Both the position numbers and the translations under genes were made by a program. A model generated the notes under the pieces. The model did no database searches and had not been told where the DNA came from. It was given only the letters and a program-made list of their open reading frames with translations. A stretch of DNA of 64,000 bases, taken from the NCBI RefSeq assembly GCF_027111315.2, contig NZ_CP114289.2, positions 682,001 to 746,000 of the forward strand, in the 5' to 3' direction. This document shows, in pieces, positions 27,829 to 36,858 of this stretch (within the stretch, counting starts at the first letter, position 1; each line of letters begins with the position of its first letter). This DNA comes from Flavobacterium limnophilum. Its GTDB lineage: Bacteria; Bacteroidota; Bacteroidia; Flavobacteriales; Flavobacteriaceae.

Positions 27829-28821
27829 TTAAGTTGACAAAATAATTAAATCAATAATTCTGGAAGAATAACCAATCTCGTTATCGTACCAGCCCACTAC
27901 TTTCACCATTTTATCAATCACTGAGGTTAGTTGTGCGTCAAACAAGCAAGAATTTCTGTTGCCAATAATATCCACGGAAACGATAGGATCTTCGGTATAG
28001 GCCAAAATTCCTTTCAAATTAGTTAGGGAAGCTGTCTTGAAAGCAGCGTTAATTTCATCAATTGTCACGGCACGTTTTACATTAAAAGTAATGTCCGTCA
28101 AAGAGCCATCAGGAACGGGAACACGAATGCCGCAACCTCCAATTTTACCTTCGAACTCCGGGAAAATCTTGGTCAATGCCTTGGCCGCACCAGTTGTTGT
28201 TGGAACGATGGATTGACTGGCTCCACGAGCGCGACGCAAATCTTTGTGCGGCTGGTCGTGCAGGCTTTGGTCTGTGGTATAGGAGTGAATTGTGGTAATA
28301 TACGCTTGTTCGATTCCGCAAAGTTCGTTGATGACTTTCATCATCGGAGCGGCGTTGTTTGTGGTGCAACTGGCGTTCGAAATAATGGTTTCGGTTCCGT
28401 CCAAAATATGTTCGTTGACACCCAATACTACCGTTTTTATCGAATCCACTTCGGAAGGAGCGGAGAGAATCACTTTTTTGGCTCCAGCCAATATATGGGC
28501 GTTGATTTCGTCGAAAGTTTTGTATTTTCCGGTCGATTCCACCACCACGTCAATGTTTACTGATTTCCAATCGAGGTTGGAAATGCTTTTCTCGTGGAAA
28601 AACAGGAAAGGTTTTCCATCAACGACAATTCCTTTTTCGTCAGACGAAACTTCGAATGGCAAAACACCGTGAATGCTGTCGTATTTTATCAAATGCGCCA
28701 TTGTTTTGGTGTCGGCAATGTCGTTGATGGCCACAACTTCAATGGTGGGATGGTTCAAAAGCAGGCGAAATAAATTTCGTCCAATTCTTCCAAAACCGTT
28801 TATGGCAATTCTTGTTTTCAA
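27829..28821 (-). CDS. gap: Glyceraldehyde-3-phosphate dehydrogenase (TTG start)
   Basis: This phosphorylating GAPDH has 330 aa. NAD-binding INGFGRIGRN is at the N-terminus and Asp34 suits NAD+. The catalytic Cys152 is in NASCTTN, with its His179 partner in IHSYT; WYDNEIGYS is near the C-terminus. The family N-terminus aligns only if translation starts at the TTG at 28821. The codons upstream run into a TAA four codons earlier, and there is no ATG before the NAD-binding motif. A second, non-phosphorylating type (GapN-like) is encoded at 55470. Confidence 0.95.
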   Translation of the reverse strand: MKTRIAINGFGRIGRNLFRLLLNHPTIEVVAINDIADTKTMAHLIKYDSIHGVLPFEVSSDEKGIVVDGKPFLFFHEKSISNLDWKSVNIDVVVESTGKYKTFDEINAHILAGAKKVILSAPSEVDSIKTVVLGVNEHILDGTETIISNASCTTNNAAPMMKVINELCGIEQAYITTIHSYTTDQSLHDQPHKDLRRARGASQSIVPTTTGAAKALTKIFPEFEGKIGGCGIRVPVPDGSLTDITFNVKRAVTIDEINAAFKTASLTNLKGILAYTEDPIVSVDIIGNRNSCLFDAQLTSVIDKMVKVVGWYDNEIGYSSRIIDLIILST

Positions 28822-28828
28822 GGGGATT

Positions 28829-28891
28829 GTTTATTTGGTTATTCGGTTATTTGGTTAATCGTTAAACAAATAACCGAATAACCAAATAAAC
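28829..28891. repeat. 25-bp perfect inverted repeat between gap and lipA
   Basis: Two exact 25-base arms (28829-28853 and 28867-28891) flank a 13-base loop. Each arm is built from GGTTATT-like heptamers. It may terminate lipA transcription, but it lacks a T-tract in either direction and also resembles dispersed flavobacterial repeats. Confidence 0.65.
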
Positions 28892-28895
28892 TTTA

Positions 28896-29795
28896 TTACA
28901 ATATATGTTTTTGGGCTTTATAAGAAGAACGCACCAATGGGCCGCTTTCCACGTGACGGAAGCCTAATTCCAGACCAAATTTTTCATATTTGGCGAATTG
29001 TTCCGGTGTTATGAATTCTTTTACCGGCAAATGTTTTTTGCTTGGTTGCAAGTATTGTCCAATGGTCACGATATCTACTTTGGCAGCGAATAATTCGCGC
29101 ATGGTGTCAAAAACTTCTTCTTCGGTTTCGCCAAGCCCCAGCATAATTCCGGATTTGGTCCTGTTGATTCCTTGTTCTTTCAAGTATTTCAATACTTCCA
29201 AGCTTCGGTCGTATTTGGCTTGAATGCGGACTTCACGAGTCAATCTTCGAACGGTTTCCATATTGTGTGACACCACTTCTGGATTGGCTTCCACGATTCG
29301 GTCGATGTTTCTTTCGATGCCTTGAAAATCGGGGATTAGTGTTTCCAAAGTCGTGTTGGGGTTCATTCGGCGAATGGCTCTCACGGTTTCCATCCAAATA
29401 ATGGAACCGCCATCTTTCAAATCGTCCCTGTCCACGCTTGTGATTACGGCATGTTTGATGTTCATCAATTTGATGGAACGTGCCACTTTTTCCGGTTCAT
29501 CCCAATCCACGGTTTCGGGTCTTCCGGTTTTTACGCCGCAAAAGCCACAAGAACGCGTGCAGATATTTCCCAAAATCATGAAGGTTGCCGTTCCTTCGCC
29601 CCAGCATTCGCCCATGTTCGGGCAACTTCCCGAGGTGCAAATGGTGTTGAGTTTGTAATTATCGACTAATCCGCGAAGTTCTGTATATTTCTGTCCGATT
29701 GGAAGTTTTACTCTCAACCATTTTGGTTTGGCGATGCCCTGTTCGGCCGCGGCTTGAGTTCCAACCGGTAATTCGTTTTCTAAAACAGTTCCCAT
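28896..29795 (-). CDS. lipA: Lipoyl synthase
   Basis: This radical-SAM enzyme inserts two sulfur atoms into octanoyl chains on lipoyl domains. The auxiliary cluster ligands are Cys53, Cys58 and Cys64 (C-x4-C-x5-C), the SAM-binding CxxxCxxC is Cys79/83/86, and the C-terminal RSSY (289-292) supplies the serine ligand. At 299 aa the length is normal. A -7 box TATCTTTG lies 19 bases upstream. Confidence 0.97.
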   Translation of the reverse strand: MGTVLENELPVGTQAAAEQGIAKPKWLRVKLPIGQKYTELRGLVDNYKLNTICTSGSCPNMGECWGEGTATFMILGNICTRSCGFCGVKTGRPETVDWDEPEKVARSIKLMNIKHAVITSVDRDDLKDGGSIIWMETVRAIRRMNPNTTLETLIPDFQGIERNIDRIVEANPEVVSHNMETVRRLTREVRIQAKYDRSLEVLKYLKEQGINRTKSGIMLGLGETEEEVFDTMRELFAAKVDIVTIGQYLQPSKKHLPVKEFITPEQFAKYEKFGLELGFRHVESGPLVRSSYKAQKHIL

Positions 29796-29814
29796 AAATT
29801 ATTTTTTGAAGCTG

Positions 29815-29822
29815 CAAAGATA
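29815..29822 (-). promoter_or_regulatory. -7 box for lipA
   Basis: TATCTTTG on the minus strand matches TAnnTTTG. Confidence 0.5.
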
Positions 29823-30002
29823 AGCAAAGAGATTTTAGGAATTGGAATTTGTGTATTGGGATTTTCTATACAGGAATTGGGATTTTGTTAAAAATTAAGG
29901 ACATTCATTTTGCAATTGTTTGAGTGTGACCATTTCTATAAATTCCCGCCAAAATTGTGAATATCTATTTTTGAGATGATGCTTTTTTTCTTCCCTAAAA
30001 TC

Positions 30003-30010
30003 TATCTTTG
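30003..30010 (+). promoter_or_regulatory. -7 box for the DUF4494 gene
   Basis: TATCTTTG lies 22 bases before the ATG. Confidence 0.5.
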
Positions 30011-30032
30011 ACACCCTTAAAAAAAAAATAGT

Positions 30033-30587
30033 ATGAGCGGAATGTGGTACGAATGCAAAGTAAAATATAGAAAAACAGACGAGATTGGAAACCAAAAAGT
30101 TACTACCGAGCCCTACTTGGTAGATGCGTTATCTTATACGGAAGCGGAGTCCAGAATCAACGAGGAAATGAAGGCTTATATCAGTGAAGAATTCAAGATC
30201 ACGAATATAAAAGTGGCCAATTACGCCGAGATTCATCCTTTCGAAAATGCCGATCGTTGGTTTAAATCCAAAATTTCGTTATTGGCTTATGACGAAGAAA
30301 GTGGCAAGGAACGCAAGACAAACATGTATGTGTTGTTGCAGGCGAACGACGTGAAAGAAGCTTTTGACAACACCATCCAAGTGATGAAAGGCACGATGGG
30401 CGATTATACCATTCCTGCCATTTCGGAATCCCCGATTATGGATGTTTTTCCTTATTTCAGTGGTGAAGAAGATGAATTGGAACAAATGGAAAAGTTCAAT
30501 GCGCTCAAAGCTTCTAAACCTGAAAATACTGCTGAAGTAGAGGACACAATGGAATTTGATGCCGAGGTTGTGGCTGAGAGTTATTAA
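30033..30587 (+). CDS. DUF4494 domain protein
   Basis: The 184-aa cytoplasmic protein starts MSGMWYECKVKYRKTDE and carries the DUF4494 pattern (VDALSYTEAESRINEEM, YAEIHPFENADRWFKSKISL, MYVLLQANDVKEAF). The family is common in Bacteroidota and of unknown function. The acidic C-terminal tail (about residues 145-184) is the part that is duplicated as a broken copy at 33973-34167, on the far side of the P-type ATPase gene. Confidence 0.88.
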   Translation: MSGMWYECKVKYRKTDEIGNQKVTTEPYLVDALSYTEAESRINEEMKAYISEEFKITNIKVANYAEIHPFENADRWFKSKISLLAYDEESGKERKTNMYVLLQANDVKEAFDNTIQVMKGTMGDYTIPAISESPIMDVFPYFSGEEDELEQMEKFNALKASKPENTAEVEDTMEFDAEVVAESY

Positions 30588-30972
30588 TATTCCTTGTTGG
30601 TAAAAAAGTCTCAATTTGTCATTGTGAGGAACGAAGCAATCCCATTTGTTACTCTTGTTTTTAGGATTGCTTCCGTTTCTTCTAATGACTTTTTATTTTC
30701 TTCGCACGAATTATTGATGAAGATTATTGATGATTTTGGGGTATCACAACCATACATTATGTCTCGTCCATTGTCCCAACCTAAAATAATCAGAGTAAAT
30801 TTTGGACAACAAATATAGCATAAGTATTGTGTGCAAAAAGTGTTTACCATTTGAAAATGAGATATTCGGGTCGTATGCGAAATTTATAGCTGTTAACCTT
30901 TGTTGGTATTCACTAGCTAGGAGGGGTCGTTATGCATTTCCAGTAGAACCAATAGTTTATAGCAAGCCTATT
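30588..30972. other. Gap after DUF4494, with a degenerate hairpin repeat
   Basis: No gene is supported. An imperfect inverted repeat at 30618-30689 (GTCATTGTGAGGAACGAAGC against GGATTGCTTCCGTTTCTTCT plus AATGAC) resembles the dispersed Bacteroidota GTCATT-type palindrome. A related, better preserved copy is at 40713-40790. Confidence 0.5.
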
Positions 30973-33633
30973 TTATTTTGCAATATTTAAATTAAAAAAT
31001 CTGATAAATAGTTTGATTAACTCATTTAAAAACAAAGGAGTAAGTCCTAATGCAAAAATAATTCCCCAAGCACTAGTGTCAGGCATTTGTAAATGAAAGG
31101 CACTTCTTATTGCTGGTATTCCAACTACAACTAATTGAAGGGCCAAGCCTATAAGAATTGCTCCTATGAGATATTTATTTGAAAATATTCCAATGCTGAA
31201 AATGGATTTTCGTTCATTTCTTAGAGCCAGTGAGTAAAATAATTGGCAAACTACCAGAACCATAAATGCCATAGTACGGGCATATTCAATTGTGGATTGT
31301 GGTACCTGATTATCAAAAGGGGTATATCCATGTTCATAATACCCAAAAAAATAAGCGAAGATTGTTAATGCCCCGATTAAAAGTCCCCCAAACAAAACTT
31401 GCAAGCCGGCACCATTTGCAAAGAAGCTCTCTTTTGCGGGACGTGGCTTTTCTTTCATTACATCAGGATTTCCAGGATCCATTCCCAGCGCTATTGCTGG
31501 GAGTGAATCAGTGAGCAGATTTATCCACAGGAGTTGAATAGCAAGCAATGGGGATTTCCATCCTATAATCAGTGCCACGAATATGGTAATTACTTCACCC
31601 AGATTACAGGTAATAAGAAAAATTACGGACTTTTTGATGTTATTAAAAATATTTCTTCCCTGCTCGATGGCCGAAACAATAGTTGAAAAATTATCATCAA
31701 TTAGGATCAAATCCGAAGCGCCTTTGGCAACATCGGTCCCTGAAATGCCCATGGCAACTCCAATATCGGCGGTGTTTAAAGAAGGAGCATCGTTGACCCC
31801 GTCACCCGTCATTGAAACGATGTTGCCTTGGGATTTCAGGGCTCGCACAATTTTTACTTTATGTTCGGGGGATACGCGGGCAAAAACGCAGTAATTGTCG
31901 ATTTGCTCTGCGAATTCCAAGTCGGTCAACTCATCGATTTCCTGACCAGTAATAGTTTGCTCTATTTTTTCTGCAATACCCAGCTGAAAGGCAATGGCGA
32001 AAGCGGTGTTTTTATGGTCACCGGTAATCATGAGCGTTGTGATCCCGGCAATTTTTGCTTTAAAAATGGAGTCCTTAACTTCGGCCCTTGGTGGGTCAAT
32101 CATTCCTACCAGCCCAACAAGAATCAAGTTTTTCTCCATTTCAGAAGAATCAATTTTTTCGTTTACTGGTTTATAAGCAACGCCGAGGGTTCGAAGGGCT
32201 TGGTCAGACATAAGAATGGCGGCATCAAGGTATTTCTTTTTGTGAGCCTCAGTAAGGGGGATTGTTTTTCCTTCCTCTGAAATCTGGGTGCAGATATTGA
32301 TAAGGTTTCCGATAGCTCCTTTTGTGTAAACCATAAATTTCCCGTTTTCTTCAATTAACGTTGACATTAACTTTCGGTCAGAATCAAATGCCGATTCATC
32401 GATACGCTTGCTGCTTTGCTGTACTGATTTTCTGTCTATCCCTAGCTTGTCGGCCATTATGAGCAAAGCAATCTCGGTTGGGTCCCCGGTTCCTTTGCCA
32501 TTGTCATAGCTTGCATCCGAGGCAAGAATCATCGCTTTTGCAAGGAATTTTAATTCCTCAGAAGTAGTATTGTTATCCAATTCAATCAGAAAAAGACCTT
32601 CAAGTGTGAAGCATTGGGTAACCGTCATCTTATTTTGTGTCAAGGTTCCTGTTTTGTCAGAGCAAATAATATTCAGGGAACCTAGCGTTTCAACAGCGGA
32701 TAATTTTTTAATAATGGCATTTTTTTTCGACAGGTTGGTTACGCCTATAGCCAGCACTACTGCCACTATAGCGGCTAGACCTTCGGGTATGGCTGCTACA
32801 GCCAGGGAAACCGATAATAGAAACATTTCGGATATATTTCTTCCCTGAAGCATTGCGATGATGAAAATTAGTGCACAAATTACAATTGCAATGATACCCA
32901 AGGTTTTTCCCAGTTTATCCAAACGGATTTCCAATGGAGTTCTTGACTTGACCTCTGTGTTAATGATGGAAGCGATTTTACCAATTTCGGTATTCATACC
33001 TGTTCCCACGACCACCCCGAATCCTCTTCCGCTGGTAACAATGGTTGACATAAAACCTAAGTTTAGGCGGTCTCCTAGGGCTGTTTTCTGGTCATCATAA
33101 ATAAGGGAAGCATCTTTTTCTGATGGAACTGATTCGCCTGTTAATGATGATTCATCAACTTGTAAATTAATAGATTCAATCAGACGAATATCTGCAGAGA
33201 TGATTCTTCCTGCATCAAGGACAAGGATGTCCCCAGGAACGATTTTTTCAGAATCAATCTCTTTAACAACTCCGTCTCTGCGAACCAATGCCTTTGGGAA
33301 TGTTAGTTTCTGCAGTGCTTCAATGGCTTTTCCGGCTTTTACTTCCTGTACAACACCAAGAATGGCATTAATACATATTACAAGCAATATAATTACGGCA
33401 TCAACGTACTCGCCCATAAAAATGGTTATGATTACTGCTCCCAGCAGGATATAAATCAACCAGTTTTTTAATTGGGCTATAAATATCAGGAATAGGCTTT
33501 TCTTTTTTTCAGACAGCAATTTATTCATGCCGTATTTCTCTATCCTGGTTAAGGAATCTTTGTCAGAAAGACCATAATTAGAATCGACATTTAGTTCATT
33601 TAAAACTGCTTCTGCTGATTTGGAAAACCACAT
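30973..33633 (-). CDS. Cation-transporting P-type ATPase, Ca2+ (type IIA) class
   Basis: The 886-aa inner-membrane pump has the full P-type order. The N-terminal cation ATPase domain is followed by actuator motif LTGESVP, and transmembrane segment 4 has PEGL (in IPEGLAAIV). The phosphorylated Asp326 is in SDKTGTLTQ, with nucleotide-domain motifs, TGDGVNDAP and a C-terminal set of six helices. The PEGL and the NLLTDSLPA segment in helix 6 are those of SERCA/PMR1-like Ca2+ pumps that export Ca2+ from the cytoplasm. No regulator is near. The gene lies between a DUF4494 gene and a broken repeat of its 3' end, suggesting it arrived as an insertion. Confidence 0.92.
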   Translation of the reverse strand: MWFSKSAEAVLNELNVDSNYGLSDKDSLTRIEKYGMNKLLSEKKKSLFLIFIAQLKNWLIYILLGAVIITIFMGEYVDAVIILLVICINAILGVVQEVKAGKAIEALQKLTFPKALVRRDGVVKEIDSEKIVPGDILVLDAGRIISADIRLIESINLQVDESSLTGESVPSEKDASLIYDDQKTALGDRLNLGFMSTIVTSGRGFGVVVGTGMNTEIGKIASIINTEVKSRTPLEIRLDKLGKTLGIIAIVICALIFIIAMLQGRNISEMFLLSVSLAVAAIPEGLAAIVAVVLAIGVTNLSKKNAIIKKLSAVETLGSLNIICSDKTGTLTQNKMTVTQCFTLEGLFLIELDNNTTSEELKFLAKAMILASDASYDNGKGTGDPTEIALLIMADKLGIDRKSVQQSSKRIDESAFDSDRKLMSTLIEENGKFMVYTKGAIGNLINICTQISEEGKTIPLTEAHKKKYLDAAILMSDQALRTLGVAYKPVNEKIDSSEMEKNLILVGLVGMIDPPRAEVKDSIFKAKIAGITTLMITGDHKNTAFAIAFQLGIAEKIEQTITGQEIDELTDLEFAEQIDNYCVFARVSPEHKVKIVRALKSQGNIVSMTGDGVNDAPSLNTADIGVAMGISGTDVAKGASDLILIDDNFSTIVSAIEQGRNIFNNIKKSVIFLITCNLGEVITIFVALIIGWKSPLLAIQLLWINLLTDSLPAIALGMDPGNPDVMKEKPRPAKESFFANGAGLQVLFGGLLIGALTIFAYFFGYYEHGYTPFDNQVPQSTIEYARTMAFMVLVVCQLFYSLALRNERKSIFSIGIFSNKYLIGAILIGLALQLVVVGIPAIRSAFHLQMPDTSAWGIIFALGLTPLFLNELIKLFIRFFNLNIAK

Positions 33634-33972
33634 ATTTTGTTTCGGATTAGGTTAGATTGTTTATGTCTTTTTTTCCAGAAAACCATCAAAAAGAACAATG
33701 CAATTTAGTAGTTTCCTGAACTAATACTTTACATAATAATTATAAAGACTTTCATAATTTAATTCTTTTTTGCTTTACCTCTTTAACGCAATTATTACTA
33801 AACATTAAAAGAAAATTAATTTTTCGGTCAGCCTGATTGGTATCTTGGCGGTAGCCAAAGTTTTTTCGAAAGCTGGATGGAAACTTAAAATTGAGCAGGT
33901 ACGAAGTTAGGAGGCTTCACGGTAATCCCTGTTTTTAGGTACGTTTATTTTTCAGGGAACTTTTTGTTGAGT

Positions 33973-34167
33973 ATGGATTACACTATTCCGGCCATTTCGG
34001 AATCCCCGATTATGGATGTTTTTCCTTATTTCTCTGGCGAAGAAGACGAATTGGAGCAAATTGAAAAGTTCAATGCACTGAAAGCTTCCAAACCTGAAAA
34101 TGCCGTGGAAGCATAAGACACCATGGAATTTGATGCCGAGGTTGTGGCGGAGAGTTATAGATTGTAA
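33973..34167 (+). pseudogene. Broken copy of the DUF4494 3' end
   Basis: Read from 33973 the frame gives MDYTIPAISESPIMDVFPYF and on through the same acidic tail as the gene at 30033. It is interrupted by TAA at 34114-34116, then continues in frame through DTMEFDAEVVAESY to a stop at 34165. Differences from the intact copy are mostly synonymous, so the two ends come from diverged but related sequences. It has no start region, so it is a remnant. Confidence 0.85.
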
Positions 34168-34181
34168 AACATATTGGAATT

Positions 34182-34210
34182 GTGAAGAGGCTTTTTAGGC
34201 CTCTTTTTTG
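34182..34210 (+). terminator. Terminator behind the DUF4494 fragment
   Basis: AAGAGGC / GCCTCTT stem with a T-run. It is probably the original terminator of the DUF4494 gene. Confidence 0.7.
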
Positions 34211-34295
34211 TTAAATAAACTTTCGCGCAATCCTGTTTATTAGTCATTTAATTATTTAAAAAAGATGTTATTTTAAAATAAACAACATTGTTACA

Positions 34296-34323
34296 TTGTA
34301 ATTCAACTATTTAATTAACTTTG
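34296..34323 (+). promoter_or_regulatory. Promoter of the XrtN operon
   Basis: TTG (34296-34298), 17 bases, then TAACTTTG (34316-34323) fits the Bacteroidota -33/-7 pattern, 33 bases before the ATG. Confidence 0.5.
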
Positions 34324-34356
34324 TAATTCAAAGTACTTTCAATTTAAAAACAAATA

Positions 34357-36858
34357 ATGATGAAAATTAAAACAGAAATTAATGACTTTACCAACAAAAT
34401 TGGTGTGATAAGTAGTATTGTAGTTACGTTGTTGAGCACCTTAATGCTCGTGAGTTCACTAGTAGGAAGTGAATTTGATTATGATAAATTCGAATTTTTA
34501 TGTTTTTTCAATATTATAATTGAATTCCTTTTTGGAGTGATTGTTGCTTTTAATGTGCTAAAAAACAAAGAAAAATACCAACATCTTATTCCATTTTTAT
34601 TTCTTAATTGGTTTATTGGTTGCTTCTCCACTAATGTTTTTATTAATGTTTTTGAAAATTTACCGATTTGGGTCTATGTGGTTACTTTTTTGTTTTGCTT
34701 ATCAAATTTTGCAATTTACAGTAACTTCAAACATAAGTATTTAAATACAGCGTTGTATTTTACAAACGGATGTTCTTATTTACTCATTTTATATTACGCA
34801 ATTTATCTCATTCCATTTGCACCAATTTCTTGCATAGGTATTTTGGCTTTAGGGCTAGGTTTTTATGGACTCGTACCAATGATCGTTCTTATAAGTCATA
34901 CAGTAATTTTGATTCAGAACTTTATTGAAAACAGAGAAAATGGATTTGCTTTTGGAACAGGAATTGGAATAGTTTGTGTTGGTTTTGCAATTTTCGCAGT
35001 ATTATTAAATATAGAAAGTCAGAAGATTTCAAAAAATACCATTACTAATTCTTTTGAGAAAGTAAATACAGATTTACCTCAATATATTACCATTTCACAG
35101 AATCTAAAACCTAATTTTTTTAACGAAATTCTCCTCAAAAAGAATATTGTTTTCATTGCTTCTGATGATTTTTTTCAGTTTATAAATTTTGATTCTTTTG
35201 GAAATATCAAGCAGTACAATGAACGAAAAACACATAACCCAATTATAAATTTGGCTTATTTATTTACGTCAAGATTAGATTTAAGTGCAGACGACAGAAT
35301 AAACATTCTAAAATCTAATTTTGACAAGCGATTGGAGACCGAAGAACAATTGTGGGATGGCAAAGATTTGTTTACCAAAAACATCAAAGAAGACGTGAAA
35401 ATTTATGCTAAAGACCGTTTGGCATATACTGAAATTACTATGGATATTGCCTGTGCAGAAAAAACATGGGGAGATAAAGAGGCTATATATTTGTTTCAGC
35501 TTCCCGAAGGTGCTGTAGCAACTTCCTTGTCATTATGGGTAAATGGAATGGAACGGAAAGGAGTTTTGACTACGAAAGAAAAAGCAAAAAAAGCCTACAA
35601 TCAAATTGTGGGAGTCGAATCACGAGATCCTTCATTGATGCAATGGAGAGAGGGAAATAAAGTAGTTGTTCGTGTTTTTCCGATACGTTATGATTTGCCA
35701 AGAACTTTTAAATGTGGTTTTACAACACCATTAAAAGTGGAGAACAACACGATGAAATATTTAAGTTTAGATATCAAAGGACCTAATATAAATGGTGCCA
35801 AAACTATTTCAAGGATTCAAATGGCAGGTAACGAAAAGTTTGAAACCAGTAAGGATTTTGAATTTGAAAAAGGTTTTTATACAAATGAATCAACAGGATT
35901 AGATGCTTGGGAAGCAGAAGTGCCTATGACCAACAACGTATTTTCAACTGCTTTTATCTGGAAAAATAAAGCCTATAAAATCAACGAAATTCAGAAACAA
36001 AAGATAACTTTCAAACCAAGTGAAATTATTTTAGATTTGAATAGCAGCTGGACAAAAAACGAAATTGAAAGAATAGTTAATCAAACCAATAAAAACTTTT
36101 TTGTATGGAATAACAATCAAAAGCAATCCATAAATAGCACCAACTATGAAACTGTTTTTGCTCAATTTGAAAACTTGACTTATTCGTTATTGCCTCTTTA
36201 TAGACTGAAAGAAAATAGTTTGGTCATCACTAAATGTGGTACTATTTCTGCAAATTTTGAAGAATTAGAAACATCCGATTATCTAAAAAAATTAAAAGAA
36301 AGAACCCAGCAAAAAAATATAAAAGTGATTAATATTTCAGAAAATTTGAATCCGTTTTGGCAAACCGTAAAAGAGCAAAAAATAGTTTCTTATTTAAAAA
36401 TCGATTTGAATAAATGTCTAAAGTTAATTCAAGAAAATCAATTTTTGGAATTCAAAACACTAGAAAACACCATTAATGTTGAGCCTGCAAATATGGCAAT
36501 TCAGGAAACGGAAATAGATTCAAAAAATCAAAATAATGGTTCCAATCATATTTATAGAATGTATGCTTTTGGAAAAGTTTTACAAGAACAAGTTGCGATG
36601 CAAAATGATTCTTTGAAAGAAAATAAATTTGTGCATTTAGCAAAAGATGCCAATATTGTAACTCCAATTTCGTCCCTGATTGTTCTGGAAACGGATGAAG
36701 ATTACAAGAATAATGGAATCGAAAAAAATGTAAATACACTTGGGAATGCCTCTATAAATAATGACGGAGCAGTTCCGGAACCACACGAATGGCTGCTAAT
36801 TATCATTGGGCTAACAACTGTTTTCCTTTATTATAGAAAACAAAAAATGGTAAATTAA
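34357..36858 (+). CDS. XrtN system VIT domain protein, probable dedicated exosortase substrate
   Basis: The 833-aa protein has an N-terminal membrane block of about six or seven helices (residues 15-225). A VIT (inter-alpha-trypsin-like) domain follows at about 346-480 (YTEITMDIACAEKTWGD, YLFQLPEGAVATSLSLWVNG, AKKAYNQIVG). The C-terminal tripartite sorting signal is a PEP motif at 807-809, a hydrophobic helix, then RKQK at 827-830. PEP plus helix plus basic end is what exosortases recognise. The next gene, sharing one base with this one (TAATG), encodes the exosortase. The two-gene arrangement matches the XrtN system I know from Bacteroidota protein-family definitions; its physiological role is unknown. 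Confidence 0.88.
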   Translation: MMKIKTEINDFTNKIGVISSIVVTLLSTLMLVSSLVGSEFDYDKFEFLCFFNIIIEFLFGVIVAFNVLKNKEKYQHLIPFLFLNWFIGCFSTNVFINVFENLPIWVYVVTFLFCLSNFAIYSNFKHKYLNTALYFTNGCSYLLILYYAIYLIPFAPISCIGILALGLGFYGLVPMIVLISHTVILIQNFIENRENGFAFGTGIGIVCVGFAIFAVLLNIESQKISKNTITNSFEKVNTDLPQYITISQNLKPNFFNEILLKKNIVFIASDDFFQFINFDSFGNIKQYNERKTHNPIINLAYLFTSRLDLSADDRINILKSNFDKRLETEEQLWDGKDLFTKNIKEDVKIYAKDRLAYTEITMDIACAEKTWGDKEAIYLFQLPEGAVATSLSLWVNGMERKGVLTTKEKAKKAYNQIVGVESRDPSLMQWREGNKVVVRVFPIRYDLPRTFKCGFTTPLKVENNTMKYLSLDIKGPNINGAKTISRIQMAGNEKFETSKDFEFEKGFYTNESTGLDAWEAEVPMTNNVFSTAFIWKNKAYKINEIQKQKITFKPSEIILDLNSSWTKNEIERIVNQTNKNFFVWNNNQKQSINSTNYETVFAQFENLTYSLLPLYRLKENSLVITKCGTISANFEELETSDYLKKLKERTQQKNIKVINISENLNPFWQTVKEQKIVSYLKIDLNKCLKLIQENQFLEFKTLENTINVEPANMAIQETEIDSKNQNNGSNHIYRMYAFGKVLQEQVAMQNDSLKENKFVHLAKDANIVTPISSLIVLETDEDYKNNGIEKNVNTLGNASINNDGAVPEPHEWLLIIIGLTTVFLYYRKQKMVN

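Larger units (their letters stand above)
33634..34356. other. Long gap upstream of the ATPase and the XrtN operon, with a pseudogene fragment
   Basis: It contains the DUF4494 fragment (33973-34167), its terminator, and the -7 box of the XrtN operon. The stretch 33820-33972 is richer in G and C than its surroundings, with no ORF and no RNA motif I can name. Confidence 0.5.
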
